Shown: positions 24,666 through 37,203 of the stretch, piece after piece | Layout of the letters: the number at the start of each line of letters is the position of its first letter | Position numbering within the stretch: the first letter of the stretch is position 1 | NCBI RefSeq assembly: GCF_000346465.2 | Contig: NC_034014.1 | Location: forward strand, 27,188,106 to 27,252,105 | Reading direction: 5' to 3' | Length of the DNA: 64,000 bases | Source: Prunus persica | Taxonomy: Eukaryota; Streptophyta; Magnoliopsida; Rosales; Rosaceae | Translations under genes and position numbers: made by a program | The notes under the pieces: generated by a model | Seen by the model: the letters and a program-made list of their open reading frames with translations, nothing else | What the model was told of the DNA's origin: nothing | Databases searched by the model: none

Positions 24666-27162
24666 CTGATGAATAATGCAGTGAAGAACGTGGTCAAGGG
24701 GTTACAAATTACAATATGGGGAGATCAGAATCATGAGACAGAGCTTTGCCAAAGGGTGGTTGTTTCTTTGTATGAGAGATGTGAATATCCCAGATGAGGT
24801 AAAAACGTTAAACCCAATATTTGTTCTTCCATTTGGTGCTTATTTTATACCATTCATGGCTCCTCTCAGCTATAAAAAAAACCATTAATGTTTTCATGAT
24901 CTTCTTGTAATGCAATAATAACTGAAGAGAAGGAGGAAGAGCATTCAATTCAGTCTGAAGAGGAATTGGAAATATGGTCAAATAAGCAATGAGGACTTAT
25001 ACGTGGAAGGGGTACCATCTGCAGAAGACTCTACAGTCAAAATATGTAGAAATCATCATCACACGTTAAAGGCTTTAGGCTTCATTTTGGTACCCTGTTT
25101 TACCACAGACCTTTTACTAAACCTGCTCTCTTATTTGGACGTTTCACACACAAAAGAGGCAAACAATTCCTCCACATTCCAGGTACAAGTTACCACAACG
25201 CGCGTTTCACAGACCGTGCATCAACACACTGATATATGGTAAACATAAGTTTTTTGTTTGGCAAAAAAAAAATGTATTTTTTCTTCAAGTTTTGCTCTCT
25301 TTTTTTGGGTTGGGCTGAAATAGAGGGAACTTTTCAATTTGGGAAGTCCAAGCCCAAGTTCTTCTTGCTTTTAGAGGACAAGATTTGTGGACTCAAAGGC
25401 CTACAACATTCAATTGTGGGCTGCAAGCCTGTAGCACCCAAGGACCTTGTTTTTTTGTTTTTTTTTCTAACCCGTAATGGGTTCTTAGATGTGGGCTTTG
25501 AGTCTTGTGCCTCGAGCCATGACTCATGTATCGGCTAGGTAAAATCAGGTCTAATTATTTTAGCATAATCTTTATTAGTGCACCAAATAATCTAATTATT
25601 CAAATAAGTTGGTACTACCATGTTCATACCGGCCCATAAAAAAGGCTATAAATATGCTAGAATCAGTCGCCTACTTGCATGTGAAATGACTTTTTGACGT
25701 ATGTAACAAATGTCTTTGTTTTAATAGGTGTAACCCATTAAACAAAGAAAAAGGAATGAGAGTTTTGAGACCTTTTTTCTTTACAAAATTGGACTACATA
25801 AGCTACATGATTTTTTTTTTTTGCACAGTTGGAGTTATGGGCGCTAGTGGTAAATATACAGTTATAGTATTCTGAAAAAATATATTCATAGCTAGAATTT
25901 TTCACAAAAAAGGCTAGGGTTGGGCCCCACTCCCATAAAGGCCGTTGTAGTGAGGTAGAGACTGGATGGCCCAGATGCCCCAAACGCACCTCCTTGGCGA
26001 CAAAAGCTAGGGCCTAAAGTATAAACGTGGGGCCCATTGTTTGTACGGTGAAGATGATAGTAAGTTATGATTGACGCGCCATATAGTGCTGTGTGGGGTT
26101 AGGTAGAATGATCAAATGAGATGGACGGTGGTGATTGGATACGATGTGAGGCGTGCGAGCGCACACACAAAATTCGATTTACAAGTTCATGAACGTCTGT
26201 GTCTTCCAACCCTCATCTCCACCCTCCAACGACTGACAGAGTGAGAGTTGAAGAGGTCTTGTCTTGCCCAAAAGTTACGCTATTTCTTCTTCTTCTTCGT
26301 CTTCCTTAAGAAATTTCGTTCCACTTATCAGATCGTTGGGTTTTTTGTACAATCTTGAAGCTCAAGACCGAATGATCGGAGCTGTTGAAGTATTAAGGAT
26401 CGGAGTAATTTATTTTCAGCTTCCTTTCTCTGGTAATTACTCTAACCCACGAAAGATTTGCTCTTTTTAACTGCTAATATGATTTGTAATTTGGGTTTGC
26501 AAGTCACTTTCTTTATGTTTCTTTTACAAAGTTATCTACCAATTTGTGTCTAGAATTTGTGTAAACTGCTGTCATTGTGTGGTGGGTGAACAAATCAGTA
26601 CAGAAATGGGGGTTTCAGATGCAAAGGGCGAGATGTGTATGTGTGCTTTAAGAAGAAAAACTGACAGCTATTGTTGAAGAAGAAGCTGGATACTGATATA
26701 GTGATGTGTTTACGTATCCATAGCCAAATTTTTATTGGGGATATTGCTGTCTAAGATTAGTATCAGCTCATAATTGGTTTCGTCTACTTTATTCTATGCT
26801 TTTGTCTTAAAATGTGAGCTTCAATACCTCAAATCTCTTGGGGTTTTCTCTTTATCATTCATGCTTTACAGTTTGTGGAATTTTAAAGTTTGGTGTCCAA
26901 CTAATGTTACGTATATTTCTCTCTACTGTTGTGCATTGTTGAATCAATTAATCCAATTTTGTAATCGAGTCTGTTAAGTTTTCTTTTTTAGGCGGCCTTT
27001 AGAGAGCAGGGTTTAAGTAATTTAAATGTAAACACTTTCTGGTTTGCGGTTTGCTCGGTCATCATCTTGTCCTTGGTCAGCATTTTTTCTTGTAATATCC
27101 TCTGTTTTCCAATAGAACTTTGCTTCTCTTTGTTTTTGATGTTGTGCTCTTTTCAGTTTTAG
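24558..27162. other. Divergent promoter region between bromodomain and RING-H2 genes
   Basis: Contains the leader of the bromodomain gene (minus) with a (GA)17 run at 24630-24664, then AT-rich DNA, then the leader of the RING-H2 gene from about 26220. CTCTG|GTAATTAC near 26430 and TTTTCAG near 27157 suggest a ~720-bp leader intron ending just before the ATG at 27163. No ORF here has recognisable similarity. Confidence 0.5.
24630..24664. repeat. (GA)17 microsatellite in the bromodomain gene leader
   Basis: An uninterrupted GA run, CT on the coding strand, about 70-105 bases before the bromodomain start codon. CT/GA tracts in plant leaders can bind BPC/GAGA-type factors; that role is inferred here. 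Confidence 0.9.
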
Positions 27163-28932
27163 ATGGATTCAGTCTCACAGAGATTCTTGGAAGAGTTGCG
27201 TCAGTCCATTGTTGACAGCAATGAGGATAGTGGTATGGTAGGTGACCATTCTGTGCAGTCTGCAACATGTGCTCTATGCCAAAGGACTTTTTCCCCCGAG
27301 AATGTGGCAACTGGGGATCTTGAAACTATCAGCATGTGTGGGGACTGTAAATTTTTGTACCTTGAAGATCATGGTGGCCCCACACATGATTCTTATCAGG
27401 GGACGCCATCTACGAGAAGAAGAGCTAGGAACAGCAGTTCTGAGTCACTTGATAATATTTTCTCACAACAATTCTCACATATGATTAATCTGATGCGGCA
27501 AAACCAATCCCCTGGCTCTGGGCTTGAGGATTTTCCTGCAGATGGTGATCCAGCTGCTAGGGTATCTCAACGCACAAGTTCCCGTACTACACCAAGTGGG
27601 TCTAGAAGATGGCGGCGGGTACTTTCTGATACTGAAAGTGATGGTTATGATAACGGGGATTCTCTGTATGGGGAAAATGAATCAAATCTGAGTTTTGGTC
27701 GGTACAGGGCATTTCATGGTGAGAGTGATGCGATTTCTTTTAGTGCTTATGGAGGGGACTCTGATGCTTCTGTAGACCTACATGGTTTCCTGGATACAGA
27801 AACGATTATTCAACCAGATGATGGAAGTGCTTTTGATAGTGATACTGACATTGATCCAATGCATGCTGGTCTTGACCAGTGGAACTCAGATGACACTGAA
27901 GAAGAAGAAGAAGAAGAAGATGATGATGATGATGATGATGAAAGGGATGAAGAAGATGATGAATGGGAAGAAGCTGATGCTGAAATAAACATAGTGGAAT
28001 CTAGAGAAGCCCCAGGTCGGCTTCGAAATCTTTTAGTTTCGAGTCCAGGTGGAAGTAATGGCTTAGTCAATTGGCGCCAACAGGTATATTCTCCTGAATC
28101 TGAGGGTATGATTCGCTGGAGAATGAGGGGAAGGAGTCAAATATATACCCGTAACATCTTTTCTAACACGGAGGAATCAGAGTTGCTGCCATATGTTGGA
28201 AATTCGGGTGATTATCTAGATGCGGGAGGCTTTGAGGAATTGCTCGAGCATCTTGCTGAGGCTGACAGCTTAAGACGAGGAGCACCTCCAGCTTCTGTGT
28301 CCTTTGTGAAAAGTTTGCCTCGTGTTGCTATTCATAAGGAACATGAGAAGCATGATGACTTAGCATGTGCAATTTGCAAGGATGTGTTGACAATTGGTAC
28401 TGAAGTGAATCAGCTTCCCTGCTCTCACCTGTATCACCCTTCCTGTATTTTGCCATGGTTGAGTGCACGGAATACTTGCCCTCTTTGTCGGTACGAGCTA
28501 CCAACTGATGACAGAGACTACGAAGAGGGGAAGCGGAACATTAGTGGTAGAGTGGAGATCCGCAATGTCCAGCAGCAGAATGCAAGTGAGGACAGTTCCT
28601 CTGTTGCTTTCAACAGAGCTGAAGAAGATGAAGAGTTTGCTTTCAGTGAAAGGAGAATGGAGCAGAGGTTCCTATCTGATAGGGGGGCAGCAACAACTAA
28701 TGGTTCTGGTGGAGAAAATAGTCGGGGGAGATGGTTTCTTCTTGCTGCTGCCCCAATCGTGAGTCTCGTGGGCATTGTTCTTGTGTTGTGGTTAGGCAGT
28801 CCCCTAATGGAAAGAAGGGGTCTGGCAGGAAACCACAACTTTGCTGGTCAGGCCCGACGCCCAACCCATGTCACTGGCCCCTCACCCAACCCCAGGGAGA
28901 ACAGAAGCAGGAGATGGTGGTCACTTTTCTGA
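27163..28932 (+). CDS. RING-H2 E3 ubiquitin ligase with N-terminal zinc ribbon and C-terminal membrane helix
   Basis: 589 residues in one coding exon. A paired-cysteine module is at 36-68 (CALC..CGDC), a zinc-ribbon type found at the N-terminus of many plant RING-H2 proteins. Residues ~85-230 are Ser/Arg-rich and disordered. An acidic tract at ~245-270 is nearly all Glu and Asp. The RING-H2 domain is at 402-443: CAIC, CSHLYHPSC, CPLC, with the C3H2C3 ligand order intact. A hydrophobic helix (FLLAAAPIVSLVGIVLVLWL, ~525-544) near the C-terminus suggests membrane anchoring. RING-H2 proteins pass ubiquitin from an E2 enzyme to a substrate; the substrate is unknown. The ATG lies just after a likely leader intron. 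Confidence 0.9.
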   Translation: MDSVSQRFLEELRQSIVDSNEDSGMVGDHSVQSATCALCQRTFSPENVATGDLETISMCGDCKFLYLEDHGGPTHDSYQGTPSTRRRARNSSSESLDNIFSQQFSHMINLMRQNQSPGSGLEDFPADGDPAARVSQRTSSRTTPSGSRRWRRVLSDTESDGYDNGDSLYGENESNLSFGRYRAFHGESDAISFSAYGGDSDASVDLHGFLDTETIIQPDDGSAFDSDTDIDPMHAGLDQWNSDDTEEEEEEEDDDDDDDERDEEDDEWEEADAEINIVESREAPGRLRNLLVSSPGGSNGLVNWRQQVYSPESEGMIRWRMRGRSQIYTRNIFSNTEESELLPYVGNSGDYLDAGGFEELLEHLAEADSLRRGAPPASVSFVKSLPRVAIHKEHEKHDDLACAICKDVLTIGTEVNQLPCSHLYHPSCILPWLSARNTCPLCRYELPTDDRDYEEGKRNISGRVEIRNVQQQNASEDSSSVAFNRAEEDEEFAFSERRMEQRFLSDRGAATTNGSGGENSRGRWFLLAAAPIVSLVGIVLVLWLGSPLMERRGLAGNHNFAGQARRPTHVTGPSPNPRENRSRRWWSLF

Positions 28933-29822
28933 GGGGTTCTTGAATTGTTGGTAAATATAGATGCTAAGTTTGGTGTTTTTGCTTTCCTGACTATTGTTTT
29001 TTCGGCCTGTAGCACATGTTCTGCTGCAGGCATTCAGCAAGAATTTTCCAATTTTTGATGTACAATCATAAGTCAATCTGTCGATTGATTGTACGGTTGC
29101 CTATTTACCTTATATGCGAGCTCAGTGTTCTATGTAATTCAGGTTGTTGAGCTCTCCTGTCACCTCGTAGTTTAAACCACTGAGATTTAAGCTTTTAAAA
29201 GCGCACAGCAAGTTCACTAATGCTCTTGCCATTTATCGTTCATGAAAGTTCCTGCGTTGATTTCTGACCATTCCACATCATCCCCTGTCAGCTGTGATAT
29301 GTTGTTTTGCTCATATACATAACCCAAATTGCACTTCAAATCACAACTAAGCCAAATTCTTGCTCTGAAAAGAACTAAAATTTACTCAAGTTTATGACTA
29401 AAAATTGTATTACAAGAGAATGAGATAAAAGGAAAAGAGGGCAAGGGGACCGCCCGTTAAAATATAATTGCTTCCACTTTACAACCAGGTTGGGGGTCAT
29501 GTAGCTTCTTCTAAACCCCCCATCAATCCTTCGGAAAAGTAAAAAATATACAGGCACCTGCTAAATGTAGATGACAACTGACCTTCCACGGACCTAAAAC
29601 TTAATGGACGCAAAGGGCAGCTATCACAACAAAATTCACGGGTTGCTCCTCAGTTCACCATGAAACAGGTTGACACCTTGCATTTTACATGAATGAATTT
29701 CCAAGTTTAGCTATATATACCCTTAGCTATTAACATTGACTGCCCAACAAAGAAGGAAATCTCGAAATTAATAGCAGAAGAAGGTAGATAGGTGTGGCGC
29801 AGTGACAACTTTGACTAGTTTC
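28933..29822. other. Convergent 3' ends of the RING-H2 and PILS genes
   Basis: 3' UTRs of the plus-strand RING-H2 gene and the minus-strand PILS gene. No further gene seen. Confidence 0.5.
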
Positions 29823-32800
29823 TCAAAACAGTATGTTGAGGTACAATACAATCCATCCAGCCATGGAGAAGATAGCAAATATGTGAACCCAGAACAAGAC
29901 GGCAGCTGCCTCTCTTCCACAGCCTCTTAAATTTGCAACAGCACCTGCAGACAAGGTTGATTTGTTAATACGAAACTTAGATGTTGTTATAAGAGTGGGT
30001 CAAGATATGTCTATGATCTATGACTTAGATTGGGTACCAGCAAGGACAGATGTAGGCATTGTGTGCTGGAGCAGTAGGACAAATCGGAACATCTTATCGC
30101 CGGCAGGGAGGAAACCGAGCTTATCGGCCAACATTACAATGCCAAGTCCTACAGGGGGCACCAAGACTAATCGTCCAATTATAATAGCAACTGTTGTTCG
30201 TAGACCAAGTTTTGAACTTCCTGGACCTGTAAAAATCACAGAGATGTCAAGACTATATTCATCAATACTCGAAACCAAACACGTGGGATGCTTATCGAAC
30301 AATTATTGAGCAAAGGCATATTTTCTCAATACATGACATATATAGATTATTTATGCAAGGTCAAACTACAAGAACAAATTAATGGAAGCATGGAAAAGGG
30401 ATGTCAACTCACCATCGACAAGGTTTCCACCTAACGCCAACAGAATGCATGGAATCATGGCCTCCCTGATAATCACCAATATTGTGAGATTATAACAAAT
30501 AAAGATTGAAATTTAGCAAGAAATGATAATGTGGGAGGAAATGATCCACTCAGTGGTGTTTTTGACACATCAATTCAGTTACTGTTGAACATAAATGGAA
30601 TAAGAACCATTCAGCCTCCAGCATACTATGCATATAATCACAAATTCCATTTGAAAGGTTATTACAAGTCTCTTCACAAGGAACCCTTGCTTTAATATCT
30701 ACCATGAGGTATTAAATGGTTGAGGTTCCTATTTACAACAGAGGGGCAGGCAAATCTATTCACGTCAAGTCTTTGCATTCAATTGAGAATCCCAATCCTA
30801 TAACCACTTAACTGCTCGCAGAGATGGAATCCACAAAAATAAGTTTCATTTCCTTAGGCATCTATCACAAACATATTGACCAAGAAAGAGGTTATAGGAA
30901 TTGTACAAGTTCAATGTTTCCACCACATTACTGCTAACGCTCTTTTATAACCTCACACACACACCACTCCAAATTGCAACAACTTTTTGACAAATCTTCA
31001 GTAGAATTCTTGGATTATTAAATTTTATTTCTGTCAACATCAAGAAACCCCTTTTATCTACCAACATCAACCCTGGAACTTGCAACTTAAAAACAAAGAA
31101 TACAAAAGAAAACATGAAAAACTAGTTGGGAGAAAAAGCAAATGACCCAACAACATTCCTAGTGAAGACAACAACCAAATGCTATCAGGTACACTTAGTA
31201 TAAAATTCAACTGGACATACCCAAGGATAATACAGCTGTCTGTGAAAAAGAAAAGTGGACCATCAGCGGTAAAGATAATTTTCTTTAAAAATGGTATCGA
31301 TCCAAGTACCATGGCCAGGATCTGCAGCAAATTTGTGCTTACTAGTTAGAATCTATTATGAGTCCATGGGTTAACGATCCAACTGAAAATCCTTAATAAA
31401 TACAGCAATTAATTTAGTTTGGCAAATAAATCAAACTTACAGAAGCAATTATAGGGGGTTGAAGTAATTGTTTGAGCTTCAACTTCTCATAGAAAAAAAC
31501 CAAGAAATCTGTAATCTGCATCATGAATCATGGCATGTAATTAGAGCCATATTATATACTATATACCAGAGATAACCAGACATAAAGAAGCACTGAAGTA
31601 AAGCAGAAAATCCTGAAATTTCAAGTGCAAAGCAGTTATCCATCATGGATCTGTACATGGAAGCATATCAAAAGTTGAAAAACTTGTAACCAGCCTACCA
31701 TTGCTATTAAATTGCTGTCTGACAACACACTTCCCACATGCTAAAATAAAAAGTGTCCCTTTTCTAAAAAAAAGTGAAATACATAATTTGCAGCAGATGG
31801 GAAGATATTTCTGACACGACATGTAGGATTGAGTATAGATGAATAAATTCATTCTCACCTTAGGTGTGTGAGAAACATTTGAGTTAGTTTCTGCAACCTC
31901 TTCTTCATGTGCTGCCTCTTCGTTTTCATCATGTGTAAGCAGCGGAACTTGATCAGGTATCTTGCCATTTCGAGGGTTTTTGATTGGGAGCTCTCCCTCC
32001 TCAATGTCAAAGGTACCCCCTGGAGGGGGGGCCAACATATGAAATACATATGTGTATAGGATGATTGCACCAACCTATATTAGCATCCAAAATAATACAC
32101 ATTGTTTAGCAGTTCATTGTAAATGATTGAATTAATGTGCAGAAAAAATCTTGAATCCCTGCATAATTGCAACTTGGATTCAAGTATAAAAGTTTGGGTA
32201 ATCAAGAGTGAAATGCAAAATACCTACCCACTGGCCAAATGAAATATAGGCAGTCCCATCTGTTTTACATGTAGTTGAATCACCAAAAGGGTTTGATTTG
32301 TCTCTACATAAAGCTGAAATCAGAACCAGTGGCACATTCCCAATGTTTCCTGCAATCAATGGTAAGACCCATATAATTCAAAATAACTCAGATTGCGGTA
32401 GAGCCTGCAGTTGATACTGAATATATTACATACCCAATTAAGCCACATATATTGTGCTATTATTTATAGATTACAGACATATTGCATGGGCTGCTAAGTG
32501 TGAATTATGCAATAAATGAACAGAAAAAGGTGTGCTAGTCGCATGTTTCGAGTAGCTTAAATTACAAGACTGATCTCAAATCATCATCTTGAATACTTCG
32601 TCATCCCACATTTCGGAATCAATTAGAGGCTCATGTTTAAACTAGTGGTAGAAGAAAGCATACCTATTCCAATCTGTACAATTGTAAACTTGAAGAAGGG
32701 GTAAGGTGGACGGACAATGGATGCAACAATATACCCTATTATAGAGCCTGATGTACTACCCAGAACGACATTCACAGGAATAAACCACCTGCAAAAGGAT

Positions 32801-33233
32801 AAATTTCAAGTTATAATAATATAATTGTTGGCCTTGTTGCCATGGAGTGTAAAAGAAACAGAAGAACTAACTCTTACCACTCAAGCATTTTCTGTAGGGT
32901 GATGGCTTGTCCAAGTTGAGAGAATATCAAACATGGAAGCAAAAGTGAGAAGACCAGCTGCAAGAAATAGTAGGAAAACCAGTTATATAGTGCACAGGAT
33001 ACACCGGAAAGTTGCTTGCAATGCAAGGGTGAGATGTGGCTTTTGCTTACCCCATTTAAGAGTTTCCTTCCACTGGCGGGGAAGATGTTAACATACTTGG
33101 AAGCCATTAGAAGGCCCAAGGAGCACACTGTAAAAACCTTTGCTATGGGCAAAACTGCGATCTTGATCGTCCCAAGTAACGACTCCCCTCCGGCCCGATG
33201 GGCCACGTCCACCACCTGTAAAAACCTTTCCAT
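29823..33233 (-). CDS. PILS6: PIN-LIKES 6-type auxin carrier
   Basis: An auxin-transport family (AEC/PILS) membrane protein that, in known members, acts at the ER to control intracellular auxin. Exons: 33233-33051, 32957-32878, 32788-32664, 32349-32228, 32074-31859, 31515-31441, 31321-31221, 30465-30413, 30226-30038, 29944-29823; total 421 residues, close to the family length. The N-terminal half has about five helices (KIAVLPIAKVFTVCSLGLLM, LVFSLLLPCLIFSQLGQAIT, WWFIPVNVVLGSTSGSIIGY, and the GNIGNVPLVLISALCRD motif). A hydrophilic loop with an acidic stretch (NEEAAHEEEVAETNSN) separates it from the C-terminal half (EKLKLKQLLQPPIIAS, DSCIILGEAMIPCILLALGG, FRFVLLLQHTMPTSVLAGA). Motif wording matches PILS6 rather than PILS2. 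No break is seen. Confidence 0.92.
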
Positions 33234-36200
33234 GTTTTCCCCAACTATCTATGTTGCCTGTCCAGAAGAATTCACCAATTTTTCTTCAAACTATCCCAAT
33301 TGGCACTTCTCATGAAATCAGAACCAGGCTGCCCACAATTCAATTCTTCTTTCAAAATAAAGCCCCCTAATTTATTATTTGGGAAAATAAAAAAGGGGAT
33401 TTGCAGTCCAAAAATCTCTTCTTTTCTGGCGAAGCCTCCGTTGCTCGGCAACTTTTCCTTGAACCAGCAAAAACAAAAGCAAATAAGGAAATACCCATTG
33501 CGCTATATATCAAATCCCAGCTAAAATCCTAGTCATTGTCGAAATACGAATCCTTGAACCCAAAAAACATAAACATTATTTGAATCATCAAATAAACAAA
33601 ACCAATTGATAAGATAATTAACGTAAACCTCAATCAAAGTAATCAAAGTAATCAAAGTAGAAGATGAACACCAAATGTGGCAAGGCAAACAATCCCAACC
33701 TAAATCATTGTCGTCATGCGTTCTAGCTGCCGAGGATCCAACGGAGAATTCGCAGCAACCAAACCCTATAGCAATCGGAGAAACACACAGAACCAAATAA
33801 ATAAATAAATAAACGAGACAAAAAAGGATGAGAAATGAAGAATCCGAAATGGAATAAAACTGAAACTCAAAAATCAAAACAAACAAAACAAAAACAGATT
33901 ACGTCGTCGTCTAAGTTACCAACTCTTTGCTGTTTGCTCTGCCTCTTGTCCCTGTTTGTTTTGGTTTAGTTAGTTGGCGCCTTGCCACCTCCCTGTCAAA
34001 AATGTTCTATTTTTCTCTTATTAAAATCTAACGAGTGAAAGTCGGGATAAACTCAGAAACGTCGACGGCTCGGCTATTTGTATGGAGCGGCAAATGTGAC
34101 GAAACTACCCCTACAACTTTCGATATATTACAAAAAATACCCCTTCCCGCTTGGTCGTCGTGAGCTACTAGAAGTCGGTACCAACGAAATTTCCGCGCAA
34201 CTCGCTGTCCATCTCTCCTCCCATTCCTAATGTGGACTTGTTTTCAGGTGGAGTTCAATTTTGTTTCTTTGCTTTTGTGGCTGACGCCTGATGACTACAG
34301 TTTTGTACAGTTGGCAATTTTCTTTTTTCTTCTTTTAGGTTCAAATTCTGGTTGGAGAAGGAAAAAAAAAAAAAAAAAAACCGTAAGGTAAAGTTCTAAA
34401 AATGATGGATCGAGTCGAGAGAAATAGTTGTCACATCATGCACAGTCTCTGAAAAATTCGGCTTGTCGCATCAGGAAAGCGTACGAGAGTTGCCTTGCCT
34501 TAATTAACTCTACTTCTTTTGCGTAGTCTTCTCTTCGTTGATCACTTGTATCACATACCTACCTAAGTTTCTATAACTAATTCCTAAAAAGTTACACATT
34601 AACAAAATTGTTGCAAGTACTTGTAGTTTAAGTGGTCGAGAATAATTATTGATATCTTGGTATGTTTGAGAATGTTTATGAGCAGAAATACTTTCTAATG
34701 AAGCAGTTCCAAACAAGCCCATACATGTCGGCTGTTGAATTCTCTAATAACGCCCTATTGTTTGTATGGAAAGAAACAACAAAGTAGTTTGATATACAAA
34801 CTTATAATATGCAATACTAATTGTGATATCTATTATATATCCCAGTAAATAATGTAAGTAATGTCATTATCCAAATAAAAAATGTGACATCATCTAGCAA
34901 CAAAAAAGAAAGAGTGTTAAGTAATGTTATAGATCTTAGATGGTGGAAAATAGTGATGTTTAATGTAAGTAGAATAGTAGGAAAGTCATAGAGGTTTGTT
35001 TGAATTTGAAGGGTAGATGAGTAAGATGGGGTTGAGGGGTTGAGGAGAGGGTGGGGTGGGGGAGGAGAAGTTTAAGTGTGAAAAGTGCAATGAAGACTGG
35101 ATCTGTCCCTTGTGAAGCAGAGGTTGCTTCTTTGGAATGGTTGTTGAGAGGATGATGCCAGACAGTGTTTATGATTATATTGTTAGCTGGATATATAATA
35201 AATAAATATCTTCAGTAAATTAAAGGGTATATATGTCAGATTCAGAAGGAGATAAAATAGCCAGAGAGCTTCTCGAATCCCATTCACATGATGATCGTGT
35301 ATCTCTCAACCTTCCTCATGGAAATCACCAGTCCACAGCCTGATCACCTTATCACTTCACTTGCCATCATTCCTATTAATACCTTTGTTACGTAATAGAA
35401 ATAGGTCACGGCAAGTCCGTCACACGGAATTTCTAACCGTTGATGTATGAGAATAATTATTTCTGTTTGTTATGCATCTGCGTTATTTGATTATTGATGT
35501 ATATGCATAATTATTTCAAAATAAATTGTTCTTTCTTTATTTCATCAAATTTTTATTTATTTATTTAAGACATACAAATTATCATGTCACATGCATGCAA
35601 TATTAATTATGCCCGAAAAAATATAATGTCTCATCATGCGATATTAATATGATTAGATTGTTGTAGTGTGATTTAGAAGAAAATATGCACTTGATTTATC
35701 CACACAAATATCAAGTAGTGTTTTCTAGCATATGAATGTGGACACTGGACACGGGACAGGACAGGACAGGACAGGACATTTCACACAAATAACGCCACAT
35801 ACAATACAAACCTCACAGGGGAAAGTGCGTGGTACGTCGCATGTCCAATTTTCCATGGGGTCCAGTAAACAATCTTATTTTAATACCGTCATCGTCAGAC
35901 GGATCCAAAACATATCTCTCAAGAACCCTAAATATATGAAATGGGTGTGACAATCAGATTTGTATGGTTCCTAATTGCTTTTCTGAAAAGTGATTGTCGT
36001 GTTAGCCAAAGGAAGCAAAGGTGTTGGCTCCTGCTCAGTGCCATTGGCCAAAGGTGGAAATCAAACAACACAATCTGAGTCTGATACTTTTGGCCAACTG
36101 CTTTACTTCAACTGGAAGCTTCCCTTTTAGGCTTGTAGCTTTTCAAGTGGGCAAGTACAAAATGCAATTCCAGTTTCGACACGACACTTCTAGGATTTTA

Positions 36201-36431
36201 CTGCCAAAAGACTAATGGTTAAGCTGTTTGGGATTTAAATTAAGGCTACAGAAAACGCTCTATTTCAAGCTTGGACAATACAATCCAATGTACTTTAATT
36301 TTACATTGCTTATATTATTACTCGGGTCAAATTTTTGCTTTTTGAAATGCTTTGCAACTAATTGATTGATTGTTTTAACTTTGATTTTCCTTTTCCAGTT
36401 AGTTTCAAGTTTTGGGCTTGCATGTATTTAT
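33234..36431. other. PILS promoter and gene-poor intergenic DNA
   Basis: The first ~700 bases probably hold the PILS leader and promoter. A 9-bp unit AATCAAAGT is repeated three times at 33632-33658. There is a poly-A run near 34363-34380 and a GGACA pentamer repeat at 35754-35778. Otherwise AT-rich with no recognised gene. Confidence 0.5.
35754..35778. repeat. (GGACA)5 pentanucleotide repeat
   Basis: Five exact copies of GGACA in a row. Confidence 0.95.
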
Positions 36432-36852
36432 TGTTAAGATTTCAGAGTGACGGATCTTTGATCCACTACTAGCAACATCAATATTGTCCCAAACTTAACT
36501 ATATTTTTAGTTAGTGTTGGGTTTTATATAAAAAGCCTCGATATTACTAGGAGTGGAATCATTTATTATATGAGATTTTATTTTGTTAAGTTTTCGATGT
36601 GGAACTCGTGTATTTTTCAACACTCCTCCTCACACGGGACCAGTCAACATACTCGCTTTGATACAATGTTAAGATTTCAAAGGAACAGACCCTTAACCCA
36701 CCATGAGCAACATAGATATTGTTCCCAACTTAACCACTTGTTTAGCAGGTGTGGGGTTTTATACAAAATGCCTCAATATTATTAAGAGCAGATCAATTTA
36801 TTATATAAGATCTTGTTAAATTTTCGATGTGAGACTCGTGTGTTCTTCAACA
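36432..36852 (-). mobile_element. TRIM: terminal-repeat retrotransposon in miniature
   Basis: Two direct repeats of ~190 bp, 36432-36622 and 36667-36852, both begin TGTTAAGATTTC and end TTCAACA on the plus strand, so each has TG..CA ends. Only 44 bp separates them. On the minus strand the interior begins TTGTATCAAAGC, matching 10 of 12 bases of the common initiator-tRNA-Met primer site TGGTATCAGAGC. It ends GTGTGAGGAGGAG, a purine tract just before the second LTR. The element is flanked by TTTAT at 36427-36431 and 36853-36857, a 5-bp target duplication. All landmarks of an LTR element are present without coding capacity. The LTRs differ at many sites, so the insertion is old. Confidence 0.88.
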
Positions 36853-37203
36853 TTTATAACCCCAATCTTGACTCTCCCAAACCCAAGGCCCAGGATCAGC
36901 TCAACTTAGTCTTTCCAGGCCCAGCCCAGTTTATAATGGTAATTGAGTTGGTCCGGCCCAAGCCTATGATTCCTAGCTAAGAAAGTTTGTATCAGCGTTC
37001 TAATGCATGCCCTTACCATGACGAGTTTGCAGAAAAAATTGATTATTTGATATTTGTTATGGACCAATGCAAATATGTATAAGATCGATAAACTTCCGAA
37101 TAACATCACATTTATCACATTTCTTGATCACATTGTATCGTAGATGAGTTATAAATGTAACGAATCTATCTACGAGTGATATGTATCTTCAAGCCAGTTG
37201 CCT
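36853..37203. other. Flank between the TRIM and the first CYP714 gene
   Basis: AT-rich DNA including the 3' UTR of the P450 gene on the minus strand. No other gene seen. Confidence 0.5.

Noticed and set aside
27782..27988. ORF of Lys/Met runs
   Set aside because: Frame-shifted reading of the Glu/Asp tract in the RING-H2 gene.
36021..36785. ORFs overlapping the TRIM
   Set aside because: The LTR, primer site and target duplication explain this region; the element has no coding capacity.
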